Positions 1-7,981 of a stretch of DNA of 20,780 nucleotides are shown in pieces. This DNA is from Pseudomonadota bacterium. GTDB taxonomy: Bacteria > Pseudomonadota > Gammaproteobacteria > Xanthomonadales > Xanthomonadaceae. How positions within the stretch are numbered: the stretch's first letter is position 1; each line of letters starts with the position of its first letter. The translations under genes and the position numbers were made by a program. Where the stretch lies: assembly GCA_023386795.1 (NCBI GenBank), contig JAEWJB010000120.1, forward strand, positions 1-20,780, in the 5' to 3' direction. The notes under the pieces were generated by a model. It did not search any database. It saw only the letters and a list, made by a program, of their open reading frames with translations, and was not told the origin of the DNA.

Positions 1-57
1 GCGACATGGATGTCGCCCTACGAGCCCCGCAGGGATGCGGAAGTTGGCGTCCCCGCC
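1..57. repeat. Truncated hairpin-rich intergenic repeat (candidate)
   Basis: Three short inverted repeats follow one another: GCGACAT/ATGTCGC at 1-16 with a 2-nt loop, CCGC/GCGG at 27-40, and GGCG/CGCC at 46-57. The phrase CAGGGATG between arms resembles dispersed intergenic hairpin repeats that I recall from xanthomonad and pseudomonad genomes. The element is cut by the window edge and no second copy exists in the window, so its repeat status is inferred. I see no gene in 1-130. Confidence 0.35.
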
Positions 58-136
58 AGGGCATCCCCCCGGGCGCCCGCGCGATATCAACGAAAGCGCC
101 GCAACACGCAAAAAAACCAAAGCCCCACAAAAGCAA

Positions 137-163
137 AAGGCCGCCATGAAAAAAGGCGGCCTT
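137..163 (-). terminator. Intrinsic terminator of the hrcA-grpE-dnaK-dnaJ cluster
   Basis: A perfect 9-bp stem AAGGCCGCC/GGCGGCCTT with a 9-nt loop lies 23 bp beyond the dnaJ stop. Read on the minus strand, the stem is followed by TTGCTTTTG, a usable U-rich tract. It closes the heat-shock transcription unit. Confidence 0.8.
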
Positions 164-185
164 CTGGTCAAAATTTGAAACTGGA

Positions 186-1310
186 TCAGGAGGTCATCCG
201 ATCCCAGAACCCCTTCACCCCATCCATGAAAGTCGCGGACTTCGGCGAATGCTTGCGCGCCTCCTCACCGGAGAAGGTCGCCTCGAACTGTTCCAGCAGC
301 TTGCGCTGTTCGGCCGTCAGGTTGACCGGTGTCTCCACCACCACCCGGCAGTACAGATCGCCCGGGTTGCGGCTGCGCACCGAACGCACGCCCTTGCCCC
401 GCAGGCGGAACAGCTTGCCCGTCTGCGTCTCGGCCGGGATGCGGATTTCCGCCTCGCCGCCCAGCGTGGCCACGCGCACCGTGTCGCCCAACGCCGCCTG
501 GGTGATGCGGATCGGCACCTCGCAATGCAGGTCGTCGCCATCGCGGCTGAAAATCTCGTGCTCTCGCACGCGCACTTCCACGTACAGATCGCCCGGTGGC
601 GTGCCGGCCGGACCCGCCTCGCCCTCGCCCGCCAGGCGGATGCGGTCGCCGTTGTCCACGCCGGCGGGAATTTTCACCGACAGGACCTTCTCATCCTCGA
701 TGCGCCCGGCACCGTGGCAGGTCTTGCACGGATTCTGGATGATCGTCCCGCGCCCGGCGCAATGCGGGCAGCTCTGCTGCATCGCGAAGATGCCGCGCTG
801 GATGCGCACCTGCCCACGGCCCTGGCACGTCGCGCAGGTCTCGACCTTGCCGTCCTCCGAACCGCTGCCGTGGCAAGGCTCGCATTCGACCAGCGTCGGG
901 ATCTCGATGCGGCGTTCGATGCCGCTGACCGCCTCTTCCAGGTCCAGTTCGATCACGTAGCCGATATCGGCACCGCGGCGCGCCGCGCGCGGACCGCCGC
1001 CGCCACCGAAAATGTTGCCGAAGATGTCCCCGAAGATGTCACCCATGTCCGGGCCACCCGGGCCGCCGCCACCACCCATGCCGTGCTCGAAAGCCGCATG
1101 GCCGTGCGCGTCGTACATCCGCCGCTTGTTGCCGTCGGAAAGAACCTCGTAGGCCTCCTTGCACTCCTTGAACGAAGCCTCCGCCGCCGCATCGCCCGGA
1201 TTGCGGTCGGGGTGGTACTTCATCGCGCAACGGCGGTAGGCCTTCTTCAGTTCATCGTCGCTGGCGCCACGGGCTACGCCCAGGACTTCGTAATAATCGC
1301 GCTTGCTCAT
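186..1310 (-). CDS. dnaJ: Chaperone protein DnaJ (Hsp40)
   Basis: This is the cytosolic J-domain co-chaperone that delivers unfolded clients to DnaK and stimulates its ATPase. The 374-aa product is a full-length type I DnaJ. It has a J domain at about residues 1-70 with the HPD motif at 33-35, a Gly/Phe-rich linker at about 77-110 (repeated GDIFG/GNIFG units), and a zinc region with four CxxCxGxG motifs (C143/C146, C159/C162, C181/C184, C195/C198). The C-terminal substrate-binding and dimerisation domains follow. The start MSKRDYYEVLG matches the family N-terminus, although no strong Shine-Dalgarno is visible. The gene lies 96 bp downstream of dnaK, with a large hairpin between them, and upstream of an intrinsic terminator. 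Confidence 0.97.
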   Translation of the reverse strand: MSKRDYYEVLGVARGASDDELKKAYRRCAMKYHPDRNPGDAAAEASFKECKEAYEVLSDGNKRRMYDAHGHAAFEHGMGGGGGPGGPDMGDIFGDIFGNIFGGGGGPRAARRGADIGYVIELDLEEAVSGIERRIEIPTLVECEPCHGSGSEDGKVETCATCQGRGQVRIQRGIFAMQQSCPHCAGRGTIIQNPCKTCHGAGRIEDEKVLSVKIPAGVDNGDRIRLAGEGEAGPAGTPPGDLYVEVRVREHEIFSRDGDDLHCEVPIRITQAALGDTVRVATLGGEAEIRIPAETQTGKLFRLRGKGVRSVRSRNPGDLYCRVVVETPVNLTAEQRKLLEQFEATFSGEEARKHSPKSATFMDGVKGFWDRMTS

Positions 1311-1352
1311 GGAGGACTACGGGAACCTGTGTAGGGATTACGGGGAGCAGAT

Positions 1353-1391
1353 GAGGCGAAGGAGCGATGCCGGGGCACCGCTCCTTCGCTT
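1353..1391 (-). promoter_or_regulatory. Strong intercistronic hairpin between dnaK and dnaJ
   Basis: An 11-bp perfect stem (GCGAAGGAGCG at 1356-1366, CGCTCCTTCGC at 1379-1389) continues after one A/C mismatch into TGC/GCA around a CGGG loop. It begins 17 bp after the dnaK stop. No T-run follows it on the minus strand, so it fits an mRNA-stabilising or attenuating structure that could set the DnaK:DnaJ ratio better than a full terminator. That function is inference. Confidence 0.6.
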
Positions 1392-1406
1392 TATCGACAG
1401 GACGAC

Positions 1407-3332
1407 TTACTTCTTGTCGTCCTTGACCTCGGTGAACTCGGCGTCCACCACGTCGTCGCCACCGCGACCGGCGGCACCGGCGTCCGGGCCCGGGCCGGCG
1501 GCCCCACCCTGCTCGGCGGCGGCCGCAGCCGCGTACAACGACTGGCCGGCCTCTTCCAGCGCCTTGGTCTTGGCCTCGATCTGGCCCTTGTCGTCGCCCT
1601 TCATCGCCGTTTCCAGGTCCGACAGCGCCGATTCGACGCGGCCGATCACATCGCCGCCCACCTTGCTGCCGTGCTCGGTGATGGCCGTGCGGGTGGCGTG
1701 GATCAGGCCGTCGGCCTGGTTGCGCGCCTGCACCAGCTCATGGAACTTCTTGTCTTCCTCGCGGTGCGCCTCGGCATCGGCCACCATCCGCTGGATCTCG
1801 TCGTCCGACAGGCCCGAACCGGCCTTGATCTCGACCTTCTGTTCCTTGTTGGTCTTCTTGTCCTTGGCCGACACGTGCAGGATGCCGTTGGCGTCGATGT
1901 CGAAGGACACCTCCACCTGCGGCAGGCCGCGCGGCGCCGGCTCGATGCCGGAGAGGTCGAACTTGGCCAGCGACTTGTTGAAGCGGGCCTGCTCGCGCTC
2001 ACCCTGCAGCACGTGCACGGTCACGGCCGACTGGTTGTCCTCGGCGGTGGAGAACACCTGCGAGGCCTTGGTCGGAATGGTGGTGTTCTTCTCGATGATC
2101 TTGGTGAACACGCCGCCCATGGTCTCGATGCCCAGCGACAGCGGGGTCACGTCCAGCAGCAGCACGTCCTTGACGTCGCCGGCCAGCACGCCGCCCTGGA
2201 TCGCCGCGCCCAGTGCCACGGCCTCGTCCGGGTTGACGTCCTTGCGCGGTTCCTTGCCGAAGAACTCGGCCACGGCCTGCTGCACCTTCGGCATACGGGT
2301 CTGGCCGCCGACCAGGATCACCTCGTTGACGTCGCTGGCGCGCAGGCCGGCGTCGTTGAGCGCGGTGCGGCACGGTTCGATCGACTTGCGGATCAAATCT
2401 TCCACCAGCGCTTCGAGCTTGGCGCGCGTCAGCTTGATGTTCAGGTGCTTCGGGCCGGAAGCATCGGCGGTGACGTACGGCAGGTTGACCTCGGTCTGCT
2501 GCGCGGAGGAAAGCTCGATCTTGGCGCGCTCGGCAGCGTCCTTCAGGCGCTGCAGGGCCAGCGGGTCCTTGCGCAGGTCGATGCCCTGGTCCTTCTGGAA
2601 CTCTTCCACGAGGTAGTCGATGACGCGCTTGTCGAAGTCCTCGCCACCCAGGAAGGTGTCGCCGTTGGTCGCCAGCACCTCGAACTGCTTCTCGCCGTCC
2701 ACCGAGGCGATCTCGATGATCGACACGTCGAAGGTGCCGCCGCCCAGGTCGTACACGGCGATCTTGCGGTCCGCGCCGTCCTTGTCCAGGCCATAGGCCA
2801 GGGCCGCGGCGGTCGGCTCGTTGATGATGCGCTTGACGTCCAGGCCGGCGATGCGGCCGGCGTCCTTGGTCGCCTGGCGCTGGCTGTCGTTGAAGTACGC
2901 CGGCACGGTGATGACCGCCTCGGTGACCGTCTCGCCCAGGAAGGCTTCGGCGGTCTTCTTCATCTTCTCCAGCACCTGCGCGGAGATTTCCTGCGGCGCC
3001 AGCTTCTTGCCGTCGGCGGTGGCCACCCAGGCGTCGCCGTTGTCATGCTGGACGATGCTGTACGGCACCAGGTCCAGGTCCTTCTGCACTTCGGCGTCGG
3101 TGAACTTGCGGCCGATCAGGCGCTTCACCGCGTAGAAGGTGTTCTTGGGATTGGTGACGGCCTGGCGCTTGGCCGAGGCACCCACCAGCACTTCGCCGTC
3201 CTTGGTGTAGGCGACGATCGAAGGCGTGGTGCGGTCGCCCTCGGAATTCTCGATGACGCGGGCCTTGCCGCCATCCATGATCGCCACGCAGGAATTGGTG
3301 GTGCCCAGGTCGATACCGATGATCTTGCCCAT
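1407..3332 (-). CDS. dnaK: Molecular chaperone DnaK (Hsp70)
   Basis: This is the ATP-driven cytosolic chaperone that works with DnaJ and GrpE. The 641-aa product is of normal length. The phosphate loop IDLGTTNSCVA is near residues 7-17, EPTAAALAYGL lies in the ATPase domain, the linker region DVLLLDVTPLSLGIET is present, and the C-terminus ends in EFTEVKDDKK, as in proteobacterial DnaK. A longer reading from 3425 is open, but start 3332 (MGKIIGIDLG) matches the family and is preceded by an AGGAG Shine-Dalgarno about 9 nt upstream. The 160-bp gap to grpE contains only a weak GCCGGC/GCCGGC hairpin at 3371-3387. Co-transcription from the hrcA side and heat-shock induction are inferred from family knowledge. 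Confidence 0.98.
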   Translation of the reverse strand: MGKIIGIDLGTTNSCVAIMDGGKARVIENSEGDRTTPSIVAYTKDGEVLVGASAKRQAVTNPKNTFYAVKRLIGRKFTDAEVQKDLDLVPYSIVQHDNGDAWVATADGKKLAPQEISAQVLEKMKKTAEAFLGETVTEAVITVPAYFNDSQRQATKDAGRIAGLDVKRIINEPTAAALAYGLDKDGADRKIAVYDLGGGTFDVSIIEIASVDGEKQFEVLATNGDTFLGGEDFDKRVIDYLVEEFQKDQGIDLRKDPLALQRLKDAAERAKIELSSAQQTEVNLPYVTADASGPKHLNIKLTRAKLEALVEDLIRKSIEPCRTALNDAGLRASDVNEVILVGGQTRMPKVQQAVAEFFGKEPRKDVNPDEAVALGAAIQGGVLAGDVKDVLLLDVTPLSLGIETMGGVFTKIIEKNTTIPTKASQVFSTAEDNQSAVTVHVLQGEREQARFNKSLAKFDLSGIEPAPRGLPQVEVSFDIDANGILHVSAKDKKTNKEQKVEIKAGSGLSDDEIQRMVADAEAHREEDKKFHELVQARNQADGLIHATRTAITEHGSKVGGDVIGRVESALSDLETAMKGDDKGQIEAKTKALEEAGQSLYAAAAAAEQGGAAGPGPDAGAAGRGGDDVVDAEFTEVKDDKK

Positions 3333-3492
3333 GAGGGATGACTCCTGAAGAGATGCTTGTTCGTTTTCTTGCCGGCGCCATGCCGGCGGCTGGTTCGGAT
3401 GTGGGGATGGCCCCAACGCATTCAAGCCATCACCACGAAACTGCGTTCCGTCCGGCGCCAGCCAGGTTCAGCCCTGGCCGCGCCGGCATGGG

Positions 3493-4011
3493 TCAGTCGT
3501 GCTTGGCCACCACCACCAGCGCGGGGCGCAGCAGGCGGTCGTTGAGCAGGTAGCCCTTCTGGAACACCTGGGCGACGTGGCCCGGGGCCACGGCGGCGCC
3601 CTCGATCTGGCTGATGGCCTGGTGGTGTTCGGGATTGAACGCCTGGCCGGTCGGGTCGAGCAGGGTCAGGCCGTTGTCGGCGGCGACCTTGAGCAGCTGC
3701 TTGTAGGTCAGCTCCAGGCCATCGCGCAGCGGGCTCGGTTCGGCACCGGCGGCCGCCAGTCCGGCATCCAGGCTGTCGAACACCGGCAGCAGTTCGCCCA
3801 GCAGTTTTTCGTTGGCGAAGCGGCGCGCCTGCTCGACGTCGCGGGCGATGCGCTTGCGCTGGTTCTCCAGGTCGGCCCGCTCACGCAGGGCGTCGGCCTT
3901 GACCAGGGCGACCTCGCTGCGCAGCGACTCCAGCTCCTCCTGGAGCGGGTCGGCGGGCGCGGCGGCCTGCTGGGGGTTCTCGGAATCGAATTCTGGGTGG
4001 TCTTGGTTCAT
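3493..4011 (-). CDS. grpE: Nucleotide exchange factor GrpE
   Basis: GrpE releases ADP from DnaK. The 172-aa product shows the long helical coiled-coil part at about residues 25-85 (EELESLRSEVALVKADALRE, then RKRIARDVEQARRFANEKLL). The C-terminal beta domain follows, with YKQLLKVAADNGL, FNPEHHQAIS and the ending GYLLNDRLLRPALVVVAKHD. The frame is open to 4080 and another ATG lies at 4023 (MDAQMNQ). I chose 4011 because xanthomonad GrpE proteins that I recall begin MNQDHPEFDSE. No convincing Shine-Dalgarno separates the two starts. The gene sits between hrcA and dnaK in the usual order. Confidence 0.93.
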   Translation of the reverse strand: MNQDHPEFDSENPQQAAAPADPLQEELESLRSEVALVKADALRERADLENQRKRIARDVEQARRFANEKLLGELLPVFDSLDAGLAAAGAEPSPLRDGLELTYKQLLKVAADNGLTLLDPTGQAFNPEHHQAISQIEGAAVAPGHVAQVFQKGYLLNDRLLRPALVVVAKHD

Positions 4012-4130
4012 TTGCGCGTCCATGGGCAGGCGACACCCCGCCCCTGCTCGCGCTATGTGGGCGGGAAGGGATTGTTTCAAGCGCTCGATCGGGACAATCG
4101 TCGCCCTCCATGGCCAACCCGCAGATGGCC

Positions 4131-5180
4131 TCAGCCCGCCGGGGGCTCCATCGCCGCGCCCAGCTCGCGGGCTGCCGTCTGCACCAGCGGGATCACCCGC
4201 TCGTAGGCCATGCGCTTGGGGCCGATCACCCCCAGCACGCCCAGCACCCGGCCATGGGCGGCGTAAGGCGCGGTGACCAGCGAGACGTCGCCCAGCGGCA
4301 CCATCCCGGTTTCCTCGCCGATGAAGATGCGCACGCCCGGCGCCTGGATGGTGCGCTCGAGCAGCTGCAGGATCTCGCGCTTGCTGGCGAAGGCCTCGAA
4401 CAGCTCGCGCAGGCGGTCCAGGTCCGAGAGGTCCTGCACGCCCATCAACCGGGTCTGCCCGGCCAGCACGATGTCCTCGGCCGAGGCCGGCACCAGCACC
4501 TCGCCGGCCAGCTCCACGCTGTGCGCCAGCAGTTGCTCCATTTCATCCTTGGCCGTGCGCAGCTCGCGCATCAGGCTGGCGCGGATATCGGCCAGCGCGC
4601 GCCCGGCGAAATGCGCGTTGAGATAGTTGGCCACCCGCTCCAGCTCGGCCGGCTCGTAGGCGCGGCGCGGCTCGATGACCCGGTTCTGCACCTCGTTGTC
4701 AGCGAACACCAGGATCGCCAACACGCGGCGCGCGTCCAACGCGACGAAATCGATATGCCGGAAGGCGAACTGCTCGCGGCGCGGGGCACTGACCACGCCG
4801 ACGAAATGGGTCATCGCCGAGAGCATCTCCGAGGCGCTGCCCAGCAGCGACTGGGTGCCGGCACCGCTGGCCAGCTCGCTGCGCAGGCGGCGCACCTCCT
4901 CCTCGGCCGGCGGCTGCATCTGCACCAGGCTGTCGACGAACACCCGGTAGCCGTGAGCGGTGGGAATACGCCCCGCCGAGGTATGGGGCGAAGCCAGCAG
5001 GCCCAGGTCCTCCAGGTCCGCCAGCACGTTGCGGATGGTCGCCGCGCTGATATCCAGCCCGGCGTGCTGGGCCAGGGTCTTGGACCCGACCGGTTCGCCA
5101 TCATGGATATAGCGCGAGATCAGCGTGCGCAGCAGGTGCCGGGCGCGGGGATCGAGCGAGGGAATGGAAGGGGGGCGCAT
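4131..5180 (-). CDS. hrcA: Heat-inducible transcription repressor HrcA
   Basis: HrcA normally represses chaperone operons by binding the CIRCE inverted repeat and depends on GroEL for activity. The 349-aa product has an N-terminal winged-helix domain at about residues 8-75 (LLRTLISRYIHDGEPVGSKT, then AATIRNVLADLEDLGLL and SPHTSAGRIPTAHGYRVFVD), all highly typical of HrcA, followed by the GAF-like and dimerisation part. The start at 5180 (MRPPSIPSLDPRARHLLR) fits the family, though the ribosome-binding site is weak. It is the first gene of hrcA-grpE-dnaK-dnaJ. No CIRCE sequence is visible upstream of hrcA or dnaK in this window, so HrcA may act elsewhere, for example at groESL, while this cluster may follow the heat-shock sigma factor. 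That is inference. Confidence 0.96.
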   Translation of the reverse strand: MRPPSIPSLDPRARHLLRTLISRYIHDGEPVGSKTLAQHAGLDISAATIRNVLADLEDLGLLASPHTSAGRIPTAHGYRVFVDSLVQMQPPAEEEVRRLRSELASGAGTQSLLGSASEMLSAMTHFVGVVSAPRREQFAFRHIDFVALDARRVLAILVFADNEVQNRVIEPRRAYEPAELERVANYLNAHFAGRALADIRASLMRELRTAKDEMEQLLAHSVELAGEVLVPASAEDIVLAGQTRLMGVQDLSDLDRLRELFEAFASKREILQLLERTIQAPGVRIFIGEETGMVPLGDVSLVTAPYAAHGRVLGVLGVIGPKRMAYERVIPLVQTAARELGAAMEPPAG

Positions 5181-5190
5181 GGGATCAGCC

Positions 5191-5234
5191 AGTGAGACGC
5201 GTCACTAGATAATGACTGCGCGGCGGCTTGGCAA
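5191..5234 (-). promoter_or_regulatory. Candidate hrcA promoter with overlapping palindrome
   Basis: On the minus strand TTGCCA (5234-5229) and TATCTA (5211-5206) are separated by 17 bp, 25 bp ahead of the hrcA start. The -35 lies within the palindrome GCTTGGCAAGC (5226-5236). Just past the -10 is an imperfect palindrome, AGTGA/TCACT arms at 5191-5206, placed where an operator could act. It does not resemble CIRCE. The -10 match is only fair, and a sigma-32-type reading (CTTGCC ... CATTAT) is possible. Confidence 0.4.
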
Positions 5235-5303
5235 GCACCGCCCGCCCTTTCCTGCCGCCGGCCCGACCGCCTAAGCTTTTACCGTTCATCGACCACCGAC
5301 CCC

Positions 5304-6971
5304 ATGCTGACCCATCTTTCGATCAAGGATTTCGCCGTTGTCCGCGCCACCGAGCTGGAGTTCGGCCCGGGCATGACCGTCGTGTCGGGCGAGACCGGCG
5401 CGGGCAAGTCGCTGATGGTGGACGCGCTGGGCTTCCTGTCCGGGCTGCGCGCCGACAGCGGCGTGGTCCGCCATGGCGCCGAACGCGCCGAATTGTCGGC
5501 CGAGTTCGCCCTGGCCGACGCCAACCCCGCCCGCGACTGGCTCGCCGAACAAGCGCTGGACGACGACGGCCAGTGCCAGCTGCGCCGGGTGATCCGCGCC
5601 GATGGCGGCTCGCGGGCGTGGATCAACGGCCGGCCGGTGACGCTCTCGCAGCTGGCCACCCTGGCCGCCTTCCTGGTCGAGATCCACGGCCAGCACGAAC
5701 ACCAGGCCCTGCTCTCGCGCGGCAGTCAGCTGTTGTTGCTCGACGCCTACGCCCGCAACGGCGAGGCCCGCGCGGCGGTACGCGCGGCCAGCGACCACTG
5801 GCAGGCCCTGCTGGCCGAACGCGACGCGCTCTCGGCGCAGGGCGATGTCTCCGACCGCATCGCCTTCCTGGAGCACCAGCTGGCCGAGTTGGAACGCGAG
5901 GACCTGGCCCCGGCGGCGATCGCCGCGCTGGGCACTGCACACCGCCGCCACGCCCACGCGACCGCGCTGATCAGCGCCTGCGAGCGGGTCGCCAGCCAGC
6001 TCAACGGCGAGGACGGCCAGTCCGTGCTGGGCCTGCTGCAGTCCGGCCGCCACGAACTGGGACGGGTGGCCGAGCACGAACCCCGCCTGCGCGACGTGGA
6101 CGCCTTGCTGGATGGCGCGGCCATCCAGCTCGACGAGGCGCTGGCGCTGCTCGACCGCATCGGCGACGACCTGGAAGCGGACCCGGAACAGTTCGAGGAG
6201 ATGGAGCGCCGGCTGGGCCGCCTGCACGACCTCGCCCGCAAGCACCGCGTCCCGGCCGAGGGCCTGGCCGAACACCGCGACCGCCTCGCGGCCGAAGTGC
6301 AGACCCTGCGCGGCGCCGACGAGCGCCTGCAGCAGATCGACCGCCTGATCGCCACCGCCGCCGGCCAATGGCGCGAGGCGGCCGCCGTGTTGACCGCCAG
6401 CCGCGCGTCCGCGGCCGAAGCGCTTTCGCGCACCACCACCGGGCTGATCGGCGAGCTCGGCATGGGCGGCGGACAGTTCCTGATCGAGCTGCAGCCGCAG
6501 CCGGGCGACCGCCCGGACCCCCAGGGCGCCGAGCGGGTGGAGTTCCTGGTCGCGGCCAATGCCGGCCAGCCGGCGCGGGCGCTGCGCAAGGTGGCCTCCG
6601 GCGGCGAGCTCTCGCGCGTGTCGCTGGCCATCGAGGTGGCCGCCCTGGGCCTGGACGCGGTGCCGACGATGGTGTTCGACGAGGTCGATTCGGGCATCGG
6701 TGGCGCGGTGGCCGACATCGTCGGCCAGAAGCTGCGGGCCCTCGGCGAGCAGCGCCAGGTGCTGTGCGTGACCCACCTGCCCCAGGTGGCGGCCAAGGGC
6801 CACGCGCACTACCGGGTGAGCAAGGCGCCGGTGGAGGGCATGACCCAGAGCGCGGTGGAATTGCTGGATGCCGGCGCGCGCCAGGAGGAACTGGCCCGGA
6901 TGCTGGGCGGCGTGGAAGTCAGCAAGGAAGCCCGTGCTGCGGCGAAGAAGCTGCTGCAGGCGGCGGGGTAA
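5304..6971 (+). CDS. recN: DNA repair protein RecN
   Basis: RecN is an SMC-like ATPase that acts early in recombinational repair of double-strand breaks. The 555-aa product has Walker A GETGAGKS at residues 29-36, a long alpha-helical coiled-coil middle at about 150-370, the ABC signature KVASGGELSR at 429-438, and Walker B MVFDEVDSGIGG with D459/E460. This is full length with every ATPase motif present. The ATG at 5304 begins MLTHLSIKDFAVV, the usual RecN start. It diverges from hrcA over 123 bp and converges with fur. I searched the upstream region for a LexA-type operator and saw none that I would defend, so SOS control cannot be claimed from this sequence. Confidence 0.97.
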   Translation: MLTHLSIKDFAVVRATELEFGPGMTVVSGETGAGKSLMVDALGFLSGLRADSGVVRHGAERAELSAEFALADANPARDWLAEQALDDDGQCQLRRVIRADGGSRAWINGRPVTLSQLATLAAFLVEIHGQHEHQALLSRGSQLLLLDAYARNGEARAAVRAASDHWQALLAERDALSAQGDVSDRIAFLEHQLAELEREDLAPAAIAALGTAHRRHAHATALISACERVASQLNGEDGQSVLGLLQSGRHELGRVAEHEPRLRDVDALLDGAAIQLDEALALLDRIGDDLEADPEQFEEMERRLGRLHDLARKHRVPAEGLAEHRDRLAAEVQTLRGADERLQQIDRLIATAAGQWREAAAVLTASRASAAEALSRTTTGLIGELGMGGGQFLIELQPQPGDRPDPQGAERVEFLVAANAGQPARALRKVASGGELSRVSLAIEVAALGLDAVPTMVFDEVDSGIGGAVADIVGQKLRALGEQRQVLCVTHLPQVAAKGHAHYRVSKAPVEGMTQSAVELLDAGARQEELARMLGGVEVSKEARAAAKKLLQAAG

Positions 6972-7022
6972 GGGGCGCATTGCAGGCGCGCGGTGGCGAA
7001 GCGCTCCGGGTGCCCGGACACG

Positions 7023-7050
7023 AAAAAGGCGGCCATCGGCCGCCTTTTTT
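7023..7050. terminator. Bidirectional terminator between recN and fur
   Basis: A perfect stem of about 12 bp (AAAAAGGCGGCC/GGCCGCCTTTTT) has a 3-nt loop ATC and T-runs on both strands. It lies 51 bp after recN and 20 bp after the fur stop, so one structure can end both converging transcripts. Confidence 0.9.
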
Positions 7051-7070
7051 CTTCCTGCCGCCGGCCGAGC

Positions 7071-7481
7071 TCAGCGGCTGCGCTTCTTGCGCACGTACAG
7101 CACCAGCGAATGCTCCTCCAGCTCGTAGCCGTGCTTGGCGGCGATCTGCCTTTGCAGGGCTTCGATCTCTTCGCTCTCGAATTCGATGATCTTGCCGGTA
7201 TCCACGTCCACCATGTGGTCGTGGTGGCCGCCGCGGTCCAGCTCATAGACGGCCTGGCCGCCCTCGAAGTTGTGCTTGAGCACCAGACCGGCGGCCTCGA
7301 ACTGGGTCAACACGCGGTAGACCGTGGCCAGGCCGATCTCGTCGCCATGCTCGAGCAGCTGGCGGTAGATGTCTTCGGCGCTGAGGTGGTGCTGCGTCCC
7401 GCGCTGCTCCAGCAGCTCGAGGATGCGCATGCGCGGGTGCGTGACCTTCAGCCCCACTTTGCGCAGGTCATGGGATTCCAT
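7071..7481 (-). CDS. fur: Ferric uptake regulator Fur
   Basis: Fur is the iron-responsive repressor of uptake and siderophore genes. The 136-aa product has an N-terminal winged helix (VTHPRMRILELLEQ, AEDIYRQLLEHGDEIGLATVYRVLTQFEAAGLV) and the metal-binding HHDHM motif at 86-90, followed by VDVDTGKIIEF. There are no cysteines: the CxxC pair after HHDH in E. coli Fur is VDVD here, as I recall for xanthomonad and Pseudomonas Fur. The frame is open to an ATG at 7493, but 7481 (MESHDLRKVGLKVT) fits the family and has GGAG seven bases upstream. fur diverges from bamE over about 100 bp, an arrangement known for fur/omlA in Xanthomonas. Confidence 0.96.
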   Translation of the reverse strand: MESHDLRKVGLKVTHPRMRILELLEQRGTQHHLSAEDIYRQLLEHGDEIGLATVYRVLTQFEAAGLVLKHNFEGGQAVYELDRGGHHDHMVDVDTGKIIEFESEEIEALQRQIAAKHGYELEEHSLVLYVRKKRSR

Positions 7482-7585
7482 GGCAGTCTCCATTCATAGG
7501 CAATTTAGCGCCAGCTGCCTCGGGATGGGTCGCGGCGACCGCCGGGAGTGTATCATCGGCCTGATTTCACTCGCCTCCCGTACCG

Positions 7586-7981
7586 ATGCGCAATCTCCTG
7601 CTGGTCGCCGTTGTCGCCCTCTCCACCGCTGGCTGCGGCATCATCTACAAGCAGCCGATCTATCAGGGCAACCTGATCAAGAAGAGCGCTGTCGACCAGT
7701 TGCAGGTCGGCCAGAGCAAGCAGGCCGTCGAGGCGCTGCTCGGTACGCCGTCGATCCCGGATCCCTTCCACGCCGAACGTTGGGACTACACCTCGACCCA
7801 GCGCGTGGACCGCTTGGCCCACGTGGAGAAGAAGAACTTCACGGTGTTTTTCGAGCAGGACCGCGTGGTGCGCTGGGAGGGTGACTACTTCCCCGAGCAG
7901 GACCTGGAACTGGCCAAGGCCGCGCCGCGCCAGTTCGGCCGCAACCTGGCCAAGGACAAGAAGGGCCAGCGCGGCCGCTAA
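7586..7981 (+). CDS. bamE: Outer membrane assembly lipoprotein BamE (SmpA/OmlA)
   Basis: BamE is a small lipoprotein of the BAM complex that inserts beta-barrel proteins into the outer membrane. The 131-aa precursor starts MRNLLLVAVVALSTAGC, a short lipoprotein signal with the lipidated cysteine at residue 17. The SmpA/OmlA fold follows: YQGNLI, VDQLQVGQSKQAVEALLGTP, HAERWDYTSTQ and FTVFFEQDRVVRWEGDYFPE are typical. A charged tail (KDKKGQRGR) ends the protein. It diverges from fur, and the intergenic stretch holds TGTATCAT at about 7550-7557 as a possible -10, without a clear -35. Its TAA stop overlaps the TAG stop of the convergent rnfH gene (7978-7981). Confidence 0.95.
   Translation: MRNLLLVAVVALSTAGCGIIYKQPIYQGNLIKKSAVDQLQVGQSKQAVEALLGTPSIPDPFHAERWDYTSTQRVDRLAHVEKKNFTVFFEQDRVVRWEGDYFPEQDLELAKAAPRQFGRNLAKDKKGQRGR

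Noticed and set aside
1671..3341. A 556-codon open frame on the plus strand across dnaK
   Set aside because: It is the antisense shadow of a highly conserved gene in GC-rich DNA. Its product is low-complexity L/V/H/D/G-rich sequence with no motif.
4110..5195. Long plus-strand open frame opposite hrcA
   Set aside because: It is a shadow of hrcA with biased composition and no recognisable domain.
5181..5303. Possible LexA or Fur operators upstream of recN and hrcA (AGATAATGAC at 5207-5216 resembles half a Fur box)
   Set aside because: Only a half-match to a Fur box is present, and no recognisable LexA palindrome was found.
5286..6980. A 564-codon open frame on the minus strand across recN, and a 653-codon plus-strand frame from 5228
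   Set aside because: Both overlap recN in other frames and give Arg/Pro/Gly/Ala-rich products without domains, while recN has every ATPase motif.
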